Source: Colwellia psychrerythraea
GTDB lineage: Bacteria > Pseudomonadota > Gammaproteobacteria > Enterobacterales > Alteromonadaceae
Assembly (NCBI GenBank): GCA_002163005.1
Contig: MAAF01000071.1
Location: forward strand, 1-64,000
Reading direction: 5' to 3'
DNA length: 64,000 bases
Shown here: positions 36,930 to 45,538 of the stretch, piece after piece
Numbering within the stretch: position 1 is the stretch's first letter
Layout: each line of letters begins with the position of its first letter
Made by a program: the position numbers and the translations under genes
Notes under the pieces: generated by a model
Databases searched by the model: none
Told to the model about the DNA's origin: nothing
What the model saw: the letters and a program-made list of their open reading frames with translations, nothing else

Positions 36930-38639
36930 ATGACAACAAATGCAGCTATCCACTCATCGCTTTGGGGTGAAAATTCTTTACCACTTCGCCCTGCAAGTCA
37001 GGTGATGAAATTGGAGCGCCTAGGCGCTTACCATCAAAGTCGTCTAAGTTTTATGCGTACCTTGGTACGTCGAATATTTCGTGAACGCTGGAAGATTGAA
37101 CCCTCCGTTTTTAATCTCGATAATGATGGCTACGGCACGGTTGTCTATGAAGTCCAAGCCCCACATGGTTTATTCAGCTTTGTTTTGTTTTCTGATTACC
37201 TTTCACCTGATGAACGTAATGACCGTGTTATTGCCACCAAGTGGGACCTTACTATGGCTCTAGTTGAAGGTAAGGTTGACCAAGATTATATTGAAAAATT
37301 GCGTGAAAATGTCCCTAAACAAGAAGCCGGACGCGTAGATGCACGTGTTTTTGTTTTATCTCGAGCCAACCGCAGTGCACGTAACTTTGACTATGTGGTC
37401 AATCAACTTGCTGTAGGTGAACAACCTGATGTGGCTAAAATTGTTGAAGTAGGTTATTTGTATCGCACCACAGCCGTTTATGGCAGTGGTAAACTCGGTA
37501 TGGCTGATTGGGAAAAAGTGAGAGAAAAACATAAAGATTTTGCCCGACCGTTTGCCGGTGAAATGTTTGTTTGTCTGATGCTACGCAACTTCAGTTTATT
37601 ACAAGTCGAACATATTGCTCGTCATAAAACCCCCGAAAAATTTACTCCAATGAAGCCTGAAATAAAGCGCTATTTTGGTATCGGTAATTCAACCGGTTTA
37701 GGCATGGCGCCGTATTTGGTCAATCATCCGCTGCTTATCAATCAATGGATAGAAATGCGTGAACTGGCTTTAGCACGCGTTCGTACACTTGGCAGCGTTA
37801 ATGATCAAGTACGTGAAACGATTAGTCAACTGATCGACCGAAGTGCACAACACACCCTTGAAACACAGACCGAAGATGCATGGCAAACCAATAATAATAA
37901 AGCTGTTATTGAAGATATGGCCTGCCTTAAAAATCGCATTGAACGTGGTTTTGATTCATGGAACGAGTTGGTTGAGTATAGTGAACAGCATTGCTCATTG
38001 CAGGGCCAAGAAATGTTAGTGTCTTGCATGTTAGAAATATACCCCGAACTTGTCGACGAATTAGAAGATTTTCACAGTGCTGAGGAGTTTTTAGACCTTG
38101 ATCCACTCATGCCTGCAACGCAACTTAAAGACATCATAGAAAAACGTTATGACTGGGCATTAGCAATAGATTTTGACGCGGAAGGCGCACGAGAAACTTA
38201 CTGGTATCGTTCAGAAGAAAAAATGGAACCTCGTCTAGGCAGTGTTGCCGATATTGAAGGTAAAAAGAAACAGATGGCACTGGGTGTCGGTTATGCAGTA
38301 CGTAAATGTTATAACCAATTAATTGATTATATCGCTCAAAACCCAGATGACACCACTGCTCGATTTATGGTTGCGCATCCAAAATTGCGCGGCATTGTAC
38401 GTCGTATTCAAGGCATGAACCGCTGTGTTTATGGTGATATTCAAGCAAACTTGTTAGATCGCGAAGTATTACCCATGCACTTATTGCGCGCCAAGTTAGC
38501 TTTTTTTGGTGTAAGCAAATTTGATCCTCGTTCTCGTTTATGGGTACGTAACACCATGTTCCAGGGCGCCCCCCTGTTAGAAGAAATTGGCCAAGCATTT
38601 AATGACGACTGGTTTATGCCATTAGCACCAAAGCAATAG
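36930..38639 (+). CDS. Conserved-looking protein of unknown function, 569 residues
   Basis: I do not recognise this protein. It is soluble with no signal peptide or membrane helix and is rich in Arg, Glu and Asp. Regular segments include YGTVVYEVQAPHGLFSFVLF (about residues 68-87), then VFVLSRANRSARNFDYVVNQL, VGYLYRTTAVYGSGKLGMADW and YFGIGNSTGLGMAPYLVNHP; the last two look like a nucleotide- or substrate-binding region. Paired Cys occur at CLMLRNF and SLQGQEMLVSCMLE but no metal motif is clear. It starts at ATG 36930 with GAGGATCAG upstream. The stop is nine bases before the DUF3726 gene, so the two form an operon. Nearby fdhD and a YdeP-like Mo-enzyme suggest, but do not prove, a shared pathway. 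Confidence 0.85.
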   Translation: MTTNAAIHSSLWGENSLPLRPASQVMKLERLGAYHQSRLSFMRTLVRRIFRERWKIEPSVFNLDNDGYGTVVYEVQAPHGLFSFVLFSDYLSPDERNDRVIATKWDLTMALVEGKVDQDYIEKLRENVPKQEAGRVDARVFVLSRANRSARNFDYVVNQLAVGEQPDVAKIVEVGYLYRTTAVYGSGKLGMADWEKVREKHKDFARPFAGEMFVCLMLRNFSLLQVEHIARHKTPEKFTPMKPEIKRYFGIGNSTGLGMAPYLVNHPLLINQWIEMRELALARVRTLGSVNDQVRETISQLIDRSAQHTLETQTEDAWQTNNNKAVIEDMACLKNRIERGFDSWNELVEYSEQHCSLQGQEMLVSCMLEIYPELVDELEDFHSAEEFLDLDPLMPATQLKDIIEKRYDWALAIDFDAEGARETYWYRSEEKMEPRLGSVADIEGKKKQMALGVGYAVRKCYNQLIDYIAQNPDDTTARFMVAHPKLRGIVRRIQGMNRCVYGDIQANLLDREVLPMHLLRAKLAFFGVSKFDPRSRLWVRNTMFQGAPLLEEIGQAFNDDWFMPLAPKQ

Positions 38640-38648
38640 GAGAGTTCC

Positions 38649-39386
38649 ATGAATATTTCAATGAATGAATTAAAAGCAGCTCTACGCAGATGCTTTGAAG
38701 CAAGCGATTACTTTGTCGGTAATTATGAAGATGCAGCCAACATGGTGTTATGGTTAGAAAAACATGGCTTAAACGGCTTGAGTGAATTCAAGCTAGCCTT
38801 GCCTTATATTGGTGAAGATAAAAACAAACCATTAAGTAATGTTATTTATGAGGATAGCACCTCAGCAATTATTGATGCTCACCATCGTAGCGCGCTTAAT
38901 TGTATTGCGGCAGCGGTAGACCTAGCACATGCTAAAGCCTTAGAAAGCGGTATAGCCACAGTCACAGTGCATAATTGTCATAACAGAATATTTATCCTAA
39001 AAGCACTGACCGATCGTGGTCGTAGCGGCATTAGTGCAGCAGCTTATTGGCAAAACGGTAGTGATACCGTGACCGAGCATACTGCTGCCATTCGCTCAGG
39101 TCAACGCTACCCAAGTTACAGCGAAGGGGTGACCAATCTAACAAGTAGTGAAAATGACAAGCAAGCATTGACTATTATTTGCAGCTCACGAGTAGACTTA
39201 ACTTCTTCTTTGCAAAATAGTAAAAGTCACTTTATTAGTCCTAAACAAGTTGAAAGCAACAAAGAACATACTGTTGAACATGGTATTGAAATTGATGCTG
39301 GTGTTTGGGAAGAGATTAATAAAATAGGCTTGGGCGTATTAGTTGAAAATACCGAGCGTTCTCGAAAAGATGCCGGTGGCAATTAA
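38649..39386 (+). CDS. DUF3726 domain protein
   Basis: This 245-residue protein has the DUF3726 pattern: SMNELKAALRRCFEASDYFVG at the N-terminus, then EDAANMVLWLEKHGLNGL, and later AVDLAHAKALESGIATVTVHNCHN. The last segment also recalls the malate/L-lactate dehydrogenase-2 (YlbC/MDH2) fold, which has similar Gly-Ile-x-x-Val/His-Asn strands. The biochemical role is not established. AGGAGAGTTCC precedes the ATG. It follows the 569-residue gene closely, and a repeat end separates it from fdhD. Confidence 0.8.
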   Translation: MNISMNELKAALRRCFEASDYFVGNYEDAANMVLWLEKHGLNGLSEFKLALPYIGEDKNKPLSNVIYEDSTSAIIDAHHRSALNCIAAAVDLAHAKALESGIATVTVHNCHNRIFILKALTDRGRSGISAAAYWQNGSDTVTEHTAAIRSGQRYPSYSEGVTNLTSSENDKQALTIICSSRVDLTSSLQNSKSHFISPKQVESNKEHTVEHGIEIDAGVWEEINKIGLGVLVENTERSRKDAGGN

Positions 39387-39446
39387 AAGCCCTTTAGCTA
39401 CCGTCGACAGATACAATATGTTTGTCGACAGTAGAATTTCTCAGTC

Positions 39447-39484
39447 GTCCTGAAACACCCTCCTTCAAGTAGCTTAGGTATATA
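39447..39484. repeat. Single-ended TATACCC-type repeat piece
   Basis: CTTCAAGTAGCTTAGGTATA matches the right end of the TATACCC-type elements (compare 24184-24203 and 59970-59989) and is preceded by a CCTGAAAC piece. The opposite end is missing. It lies between the DUF3726 and fdhD genes. Confidence 0.6.
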
Positions 39485-39522
39485 CTTTGCACTCTCTAGC
39501 AATAGAACACCTTAGCGGTATC

Positions 39523-40278
39523 ATGCCTGTTACTGAATCTTCTGAGCAAAAACTTCACCAAGCACAACTTAGGGAAGTCGCGGTTGCCATCAGTATCAAT
39601 GGCATTAGCCAAGCGGTAATGATGGCTTCTCCTGAGCATTTAAAAGACTTTGCCCTTGGCTTTAGTTTAAGTGAAGGTTTAATTGGTTCAAGCAACGATG
39701 TTTTGGATATTCTTGTTCATTCTCATGAGTGTGGCTGGCAAGTTGATCTGCAGGTTTTAGCACGCGTTCAACATCAACTAAAACAACGACGTCGCACTAT
39801 GGCAGGGCCAAGTGGCTGTGGTCTTTGTGGGCTTGACTCCATTGAAGCGGCAATGTCATTGAGTCTGCCCCAAGAACAAACCACTAAAACGCTCAAGTTA
39901 CCGTCTGAGCAGGTGATCATTCAAGCGAGAGATGCCTTACCTAATATTTTGAAAAACTCAGGCGGTATAAGAGGAAATCACTGCGCTGCTTTTTTTGATT
40001 TATCGGCTCAAATGATCGCTTGTCGAGAAGATGTTGGCCGCCATTCGGCACTGGATAAACTGCTTGGTTGTTTATCAAGCAAAAAACAAGCCTCTGATGA
40101 AGGCTTTGCCTTAATAACAAGCCGTTGTAGCCACGATTTAATCGCCAAGGCCGCCCGTTTATCTTTAACAACCTTAGTCACACTAGCGCAACCAACTGAC
40201 TTAGCGGTTAGTTCTGCCCGTAAAACACAATTAGCCTTATTTTGCTTCCAACACGGGCAACTAAAACGCTACGCTTAA
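39523..40278 (+). CDS. fdhD: FdhD sulfur-transfer protein for formate dehydrogenase-type enzymes
   Basis: FdhD delivers sulfur to the bis-MGD cofactor of formate dehydrogenases in the cytoplasm. The conserved Cys-rich loop AGPSGCGLCGLDSI, the ASPEHLKDFALGFSLSEG segment and GGIRGNHCAAFFD are all as in the family. ATG 39523 gives 251 residues; an in-frame TTG at 39487 would add twelve and overlaps the repeat border. The downstream oxidoreductase starts 13 bases after the stop, so the two form an operon and the enzyme is a likely client. Confidence 0.93.
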   Translation: MPVTESSEQKLHQAQLREVAVAISINGISQAVMMASPEHLKDFALGFSLSEGLIGSSNDVLDILVHSHECGWQVDLQVLARVQHQLKQRRRTMAGPSGCGLCGLDSIEAAMSLSLPQEQTTKTLKLPSEQVIIQARDALPNILKNSGGIRGNHCAAFFDLSAQMIACREDVGRHSALDKLLGCLSSKKQASDEGFALITSRCSHDLIAKAARLSLTTLVTLAQPTDLAVSSARKTQLALFCFQHGQLKRYA

Positions 40279-40291
40279 CAAGAGAAATCAC

Positions 40292-42601
40292 ATGTCTACG
40301 TCATCAAAAAACAAGTCATCAAAAACCTGCTTCTCAAAAAGAAAGCCTGCCTATTCTTCAGCCGCTGGCGGTTGGGGGGCGCTAAAAAGCTCAGTTAAAC
40401 ATTTAATCCAAAGTGAAAATGCAGCCAAAAGTGTTAAAGCGTTACTCAGAGCCAATCAGCCCGGCGGCTTTGACTGTCCAGGCTGTGCATGGGGAGATTC
40501 AGGAAGCGCTGGCAAAGTAGACTTTTGCGAAAATGGCGTTAAAGCTATTGCGTGGGAATCGACTAGCAAGCGTGTCGACTGCAGTTTTTTTAAACAACAC
40601 TCTATTAGGCAGCTGCAACAATGGGATGATCATTCACTAGAAAAAAGTGGTCGTTTAACCGAGCCAATGTTTTATGACGGGATAAGTGATCACTATCACC
40701 CCATTAGCTGGGAAGCCGCTTTTAACGTGATTGCTAATAGCCTTCAGCAACTCTCTTCTCCCAATGAAGCATTATTATATACCTCAGGTAGAGCCAGTAA
40801 TGAAGTGGCTTATTTATATCAGTTATTTGGCCGAGTGTTAGGAACTAATAACTTTCCTGATTGCTCTAACATGTGCCATGAGGCTTCTGGCATTGGTATG
40901 ACAAATAGCCTTGGTACTAGCAAAGGCACTGTGACTATGGACGATTTTGCTAAAGCTGACGCCATCTTTGTCTTTGGCCAAAACCCTGGCACTAATCACC
41001 CTCGTATGTTGGCAACCTTAAGAGAGGCAAGTAAACGCGGCGCTAAAATTGTTTCAATTAACAATTTAAAAGAACGCGGGTTACAGAAGTTTTCAGACCC
41101 ACAAAGCCCAAAAGAAATGATATTTTTAACCGGTACGACTATTAGCCAACATTATTTCACGCCTCGATTAGGCGGTGATATGGCATTATTACGTGGCGTG
41201 GCAAAATGTTTATTCGAACGGTTTGAACAGGATAAAACCGTACTTGATACTGATTTTATCCAAGAACATTGCCATGGCTTTGAAGCGTATCAACGTAGCG
41301 TTGCATCAAGTGCTTGGGATAAAATTCTTTATCAATGTAATCTAAGCAGAGCAGAAATTGAACAAATAACGACGATATACGCCAGCAGTGATAAAGTCAT
41401 TTTCACTTGGGCGATGGGGATCACTCAACACCGTCACTCTGTCGATACAGTACAAGAACTGCTTAATGTGCTAATGCTACGAGGCAATATAGGTAAAGCT
41501 GGTGCTGGCGCATGTCCTGTTCGAGGTCACTCAAATGTGCAAGGAAATCGTACCGTTGGTATTAACGAAAAACCGCCTGTGCAGTTTCTTGATGCCCTAG
41601 AAGAGCGTTACTCCTTCAGTGTTCCACGTGATAATGGTTTTAGTACCGTTGACTCTATTCATGCCATGCTTGAGGGTAAGGCTAAAGTGTTTATTGCACT
41701 AGGGGGGAATTTTGCGGCGGCGACCCCCGATACAAAACAAAGTTATCAAGCCTTACAACAATGTGATTTAACCGTACAGATCAGCACTAAGCTAAATCGA
41801 AGCCATGTGATAACAGGAAAGCGCGCGCTAATCCTTCCTTGTCTTGGCCGTACAGAAATCGATCGTCAAAGTAGTGGCGTTCAATGTATCACAGTAGAAG
41901 ACTCTATGAGTATGGTGCATACTTCAACGGGGCAAAATAAACCAGCATCTGAGGCTCTTCGTTCAGAGACAGCCATTGTAGCTGGCATGGCAATGGCTTC
42001 GGTAGGCGATAAAATAGTTGATTGGAAAAAATTAGCCAGTGATTATGCATTAATTCGTCAAGAAATCAGTGTTGTTATTCCTGACTTTGAGCACTATAAC
42101 GCACGCATAAAAGAAGGCAGAGGTTTCTACCTGCAAAATCCTGCCGCACTACGCCAATGGTGTACACCGATGAATAAGGCAACATTTTGTGATGCTAAAT
42201 TACCAGAGAAACTCGCCCATGAACGTGCTCAGTCACTGACCAAAAAATCGGTATTAACATTACAAACACTGCGCTCGCATGATCAATATAACACCACGAT
42301 TTATGGTTTGGATGACCGCTACCGTGGCGTTTTTGGGGAGCGAAATGTTATCTTTATGAGTGCTGAAGATATCAATAAACAAGCATTAAATAATGGCGAT
42401 CATGTGAAAATAACTACCGTATCAAACGATGGTATTGAGCGCTCTCTTTCTAACTTTAAAATTATTGAATACCCAATCCCTTCAGGTTGTGTAGCCGCAT
42501 ATTATCCTGAAACCAATCCCTTAGTGCCATTAGAGAGTGTCGCTGATTATTGTGGAACACCAACGTACAAATCTATTGCGGTATCAGTCGAGAAAACATA
42601 A
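40292..42601 (+). CDS. YdeP/FdhF-like molybdopterin oxidoreductase
   Basis: This 769-residue protein of the molybdopterin (bis-MGD) family has the YdeP/FdhF-like N-terminus GWGALKSSVKHL and the reduced Cys pattern CPGCAW (Cys62 and Cys65) with CENG downstream. It therefore holds at most part of a [4Fe-4S] motif. Mo-cofactor segments include SGRASNEVAYLYQLFGRVLG, ADAIFVFGQNPGTNHPRML and GACPVRGHSNVQGNRTVG. The C-terminal barrel has GDHVKITTVSNDG. No signal peptide is seen, so it is cytoplasmic. Family members are linked to acid tolerance in E. coli, but catalysis is unproven. It follows fdhD in an operon; the upstream pair of unknown genes may supply a partner. Confidence 0.92.
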   Translation: MSTSSKNKSSKTCFSKRKPAYSSAAGGWGALKSSVKHLIQSENAAKSVKALLRANQPGGFDCPGCAWGDSGSAGKVDFCENGVKAIAWESTSKRVDCSFFKQHSIRQLQQWDDHSLEKSGRLTEPMFYDGISDHYHPISWEAAFNVIANSLQQLSSPNEALLYTSGRASNEVAYLYQLFGRVLGTNNFPDCSNMCHEASGIGMTNSLGTSKGTVTMDDFAKADAIFVFGQNPGTNHPRMLATLREASKRGAKIVSINNLKERGLQKFSDPQSPKEMIFLTGTTISQHYFTPRLGGDMALLRGVAKCLFERFEQDKTVLDTDFIQEHCHGFEAYQRSVASSAWDKILYQCNLSRAEIEQITTIYASSDKVIFTWAMGITQHRHSVDTVQELLNVLMLRGNIGKAGAGACPVRGHSNVQGNRTVGINEKPPVQFLDALEERYSFSVPRDNGFSTVDSIHAMLEGKAKVFIALGGNFAAATPDTKQSYQALQQCDLTVQISTKLNRSHVITGKRALILPCLGRTEIDRQSSGVQCITVEDSMSMVHTSTGQNKPASEALRSETAIVAGMAMASVGDKIVDWKKLASDYALIRQEISVVIPDFEHYNARIKEGRGFYLQNPAALRQWCTPMNKATFCDAKLPEKLAHERAQSLTKKSVLTLQTLRSHDQYNTTIYGLDDRYRGVFGERNVIFMSAEDINKQALNNGDHVKITTVSNDGIERSLSNFKIIEYPIPSGCVAAYYPETNPLVPLESVADYCGTPTYKSIAVSVEKT

Positions 42602-42703
42602 CAGCCGATAAAGGGTTACCAAAGAAAAAGCTCCGGTACTGATATTGACTCAGTAGCGGAGCTTAAATTTTTTATAGGAAGTAAATCAACACCGATTTAT
42701 TTG

Positions 42704-42841
42704 CTATTCTTCTGATTGTGTTATTTCTACATCCATGTCATCAGCGACTGAGTTACCACTCAGTATTGCGGTCACAGCCATAATAATTACTGCAAATATC
42801 ACGGTTGTTAATTTGAACCCTCGCGAAGATGAATTATTCAT
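42704..42841 (-). CDS. Small single-span membrane or secreted protein, 45 residues
   Basis: The frame from ATG 42841 encodes MNNSSSRGFKLTTVIF, a hydrophobic stretch (AVIIMAVTAILSG) and an acidic tail (NSVADDMDVEITQSEE). It reads like a signal peptide or single membrane helix with an acidic C-terminus. AAAGG lies eight bases upstream. It is downstream of the pseudokinase sensor on the same strand, about 150 bases away. No family is recognised. Confidence 0.5.
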   Translation of the reverse strand: MNNSSSRGFKLTTVIFAVIIMAVTAILSGNSVADDMDVEITQSEE

Positions 42842-42988
42842 TATTTTACCTTTGTGGCAGCCTGTTTAATTTATTGCTAAACTGTACTATTTATGAACAG
42901 ACACGATGACACTAAACCATTAACTTTATATTTACAAGTTTTTTTATAACTTTTGTTAACAAAGATTCTCACTAATTTAAAATTAGCG

Positions 42989-45337
42989 TTAACTCATTAA
43001 ATCAAATATTAATCCTTGCTGAATTTCTTGCTGCTCACTTGATGATATGGTGACTTGTATAGAAGCATTTAATACACCTGCCCCAGAACTTAAAGTACCT
43101 AGGCTGGTATCGCCTCCTAATAATTGACTATATTTAACAGCCATGGCCAATGCCGTACTATCTGCAGTCAAATCACTATGGTTTTGTTCGTGAAATCCTT
43201 GCTCATTTGAATGAGTTAATGCAGGGTTTAGCGGTGATAAAGTAAAAAACAAACTAGTATCTGCTAACTTATGTTTATGAAGCTTGATTGATAAACGCAG
43301 CGTATCTACTTTTAATAAATGGTGTGCACTTTCAATCAAGGCATTGAGCAATTTTTGTATGTATAATTCATCGCTGTTAAGGTAATGAGGCACACTTTCA
43401 TCAATCAGGAAGACAATTGACTTACCCGCATAAGCATTGCTTGCTTTTAATATCGATTCTGTACGCTGTAAAAAACCATAAAAATCAAAACAATCTTCTT
43501 TAGCTGTAATCTTACCTGACTCTATATCAGACAAGTCCATCATTGTATCGAGAAGCAGAGCAACATTGCTGCCCGCATGGCTTATTCCTGTAACTTGTAT
43601 ATTATTAATGCCTTTTTTCTTTAACTGTTCAATAAATGATTTCATTGCTAACAGTGGCACACGCAATTCTTTGTTTAGATTATGCAAAAAGTTACTTTTA
43701 GCTAAACTTTTTTGTTCTGAGCTTTCTTTAGCTAAAATTAGTGCTCTAGTTTTAATATCAACTTGCTGACCTAACTCACTTGAATAAGCTGCCATCATTA
43801 AGACTAGCATTTGAAATAATACCGCGCCAAAAGTCCCTCCCACAAGTACAGCCCATGCTTGCCAACTTTTAGTCTGGCTAAACCAAGGTTTTTTTTCCGC
43901 TATACTAATTTGCCAAAGTCGAGAAAAAACTTCAATAGTAATAGTATCAACATGGCGATTAACCGTAGGAAAAGCTTGGCCAAATAAAATATGGGGCTTG
44001 CTACTTGATACGTCTTGAATAAAAAAACTAACCTCTTGCTCTTTTTGCTGTGCAAGGCGTTTAAAAAAACGATCAAACTGAGCAACTGCCACAACAAAGC
44101 CTAATAATTTACCGTTTTTAATTATTGATAACTTCTGCTGCGCATAATTACCGCTAAGTTTATTATCCTCTGGGGGTAAAAAAACAGCCTTACTAAATAA
44201 CATGCCGGGTTTAGCTAACTCATCTTGTACTAAGGTGATTGGTGCACTAGCGATGACTTCTTTGCTATTGACAATAGCTTGCATCGACAAAATGTGCTCA
44301 GGGTTGCTATAAACATCTAATCCTAAAGCTTCTTGGTTATTGTACTGAGGATAAACATAATACAAGGGGGCATATCGAGTACGGGGCTGAGCTAGGACCA
44401 TAGTGCCATTTGCTGAACGTTCTCTAATATAAAAATCTTTTTGCAGCACTATTGAGCTTTCTTGCTCAAAGCTTATTCGGTCGTTAAAAAGAACAATAGG
44501 TGCCCACTCTAACGCCCTTACACTTGAACCTTGTTCAAGGATACCTTCACTAAACAAGTTAAACTCTTTTAATGAAACCTTATCACTGGCTTTAAATAAT
44601 GCTGAAAGGCTATTAATTTTGTTCACAACAGCATCAACTTCAGCGAGCACTATACGCTCTACCTCCATTTTTGACTGCTTAAAAAGTGCTTCTCTATAGT
44701 TTTGTTGTTCATGCTGAGAGGTTTTAAGCAATAATAAAATAGCTAACCCACCTAAAATAGAGGTAAAACTAACAAAAAATCGTTTAGTAAATTTAAACTG
44801 TTCGGCGTTTTTAACCAATAACAATAATGGAATAAAAAATACCGCAGCTAACATACTCGTCGACCAAGTATGAACAAAGGTATAGAAAAAAGTGCCTGTT
44901 ATTAACTGGTTATCAAGCATGGCGATAACTAATACCGAGCTGGCAGAGACTAAACTTGCAATGGGACCAATACGTATTAAAAAGAAGAATAGGTGCTTTC
45001 TTGAAGTTAACCATTTTTTATATTGGATAAAACCAGAAACAAGCTGCTTAGTCCAATAACCTTGTAAAATGATAGTTAGCACGGCAATAATCATCACCGC
45101 TAAATTTGCCTCTAGATGAAAGTAATAGCTCAGACCAAAGGCCAGTATTGGGCTCACCAGCAATACAGCAATGAGTGGTGTAATCCCCCAAATAAGCAGT
45201 AGACCACTAATAAGCGCCGCAGAAGGACCGACAAAGTTTACTAATGATTGTGGATTGATCAGCCATATCGCGCTAAAAGAAACGGCAAGATATAAAAGGG
45301 CAGAAATAAAAATACGCGGTAAATGGAGTTGCATCAT
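42989..45337 (-). CDS. Membrane sensor with MASE1/CHASE domains and degenerate histidine-kinase region
   Basis: The 782-residue protein has an N-terminal membrane region of several helices (MASE1-like, residues 10-200), a periplasmic CHASE-like domain (about 235-440, SSVRALEWAPIVLFNDRISFEQE), another helix near 500, then a HisKA/HATPase-like portion. The H-box reads FLHNLNKELRVPL, where the phospho-accepting His of SHELRTPL is Lys556. The N-box reads ALIESAHHLL, with the Mg-binding Asn replaced, and the G boxes are degenerate. It is therefore unlikely to autophosphorylate and may act as a scaffold or sensor for another kinase. No response regulator is adjacent. It diverges from tkt. Confidence 0.85.
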   Translation of the reverse strand: MMQLHLPRIFISALLYLAVSFSAIWLINPQSLVNFVGPSAALISGLLLIWGITPLIAVLLVSPILAFGLSYYFHLEANLAVMIIAVLTIILQGYWTKQLVSGFIQYKKWLTSRKHLFFFLIRIGPIASLVSASSVLVIAMLDNQLITGTFFYTFVHTWSTSMLAAVFFIPLLLLVKNAEQFKFTKRFFVSFTSILGGLAILLLLKTSQHEQQNYREALFKQSKMEVERIVLAEVDAVVNKINSLSALFKASDKVSLKEFNLFSEGILEQGSSVRALEWAPIVLFNDRISFEQESSIVLQKDFYIRERSANGTMVLAQPRTRYAPLYYVYPQYNNQEALGLDVYSNPEHILSMQAIVNSKEVIASAPITLVQDELAKPGMLFSKAVFLPPEDNKLSGNYAQQKLSIIKNGKLLGFVVAVAQFDRFFKRLAQQKEQEVSFFIQDVSSSKPHILFGQAFPTVNRHVDTITIEVFSRLWQISIAEKKPWFSQTKSWQAWAVLVGGTFGAVLFQMLVLMMAAYSSELGQQVDIKTRALILAKESSEQKSLAKSNFLHNLNKELRVPLLAMKSFIEQLKKKGINNIQVTGISHAGSNVALLLDTMMDLSDIESGKITAKEDCFDFYGFLQRTESILKASNAYAGKSIVFLIDESVPHYLNSDELYIQKLLNALIESAHHLLKVDTLRLSIKLHKHKLADTSLFFTLSPLNPALTHSNEQGFHEQNHSDLTADSTALAMAVKYSQLLGGDTSLGTLSSGAGVLNASIQVTISSSEQQEIQQGLIFDLMS

Positions 45338-45538
45338 AAGTAATTATTTAAGACCGGCAGAGTGAGTCCGTTAATCGATTGTAAATATACATCTTAGTTT
45401 CAACTATAGTATCTGAATATTTAACCTTCATACAAAATAATATAAAGAATTGCATAAAATAATTTGCGCTACGTGCTTTGGTAAGCGAAAATACGCACAA
45501 TTTTTATTTTTTCAAGACTATAAGATCTGGAGCTATAT

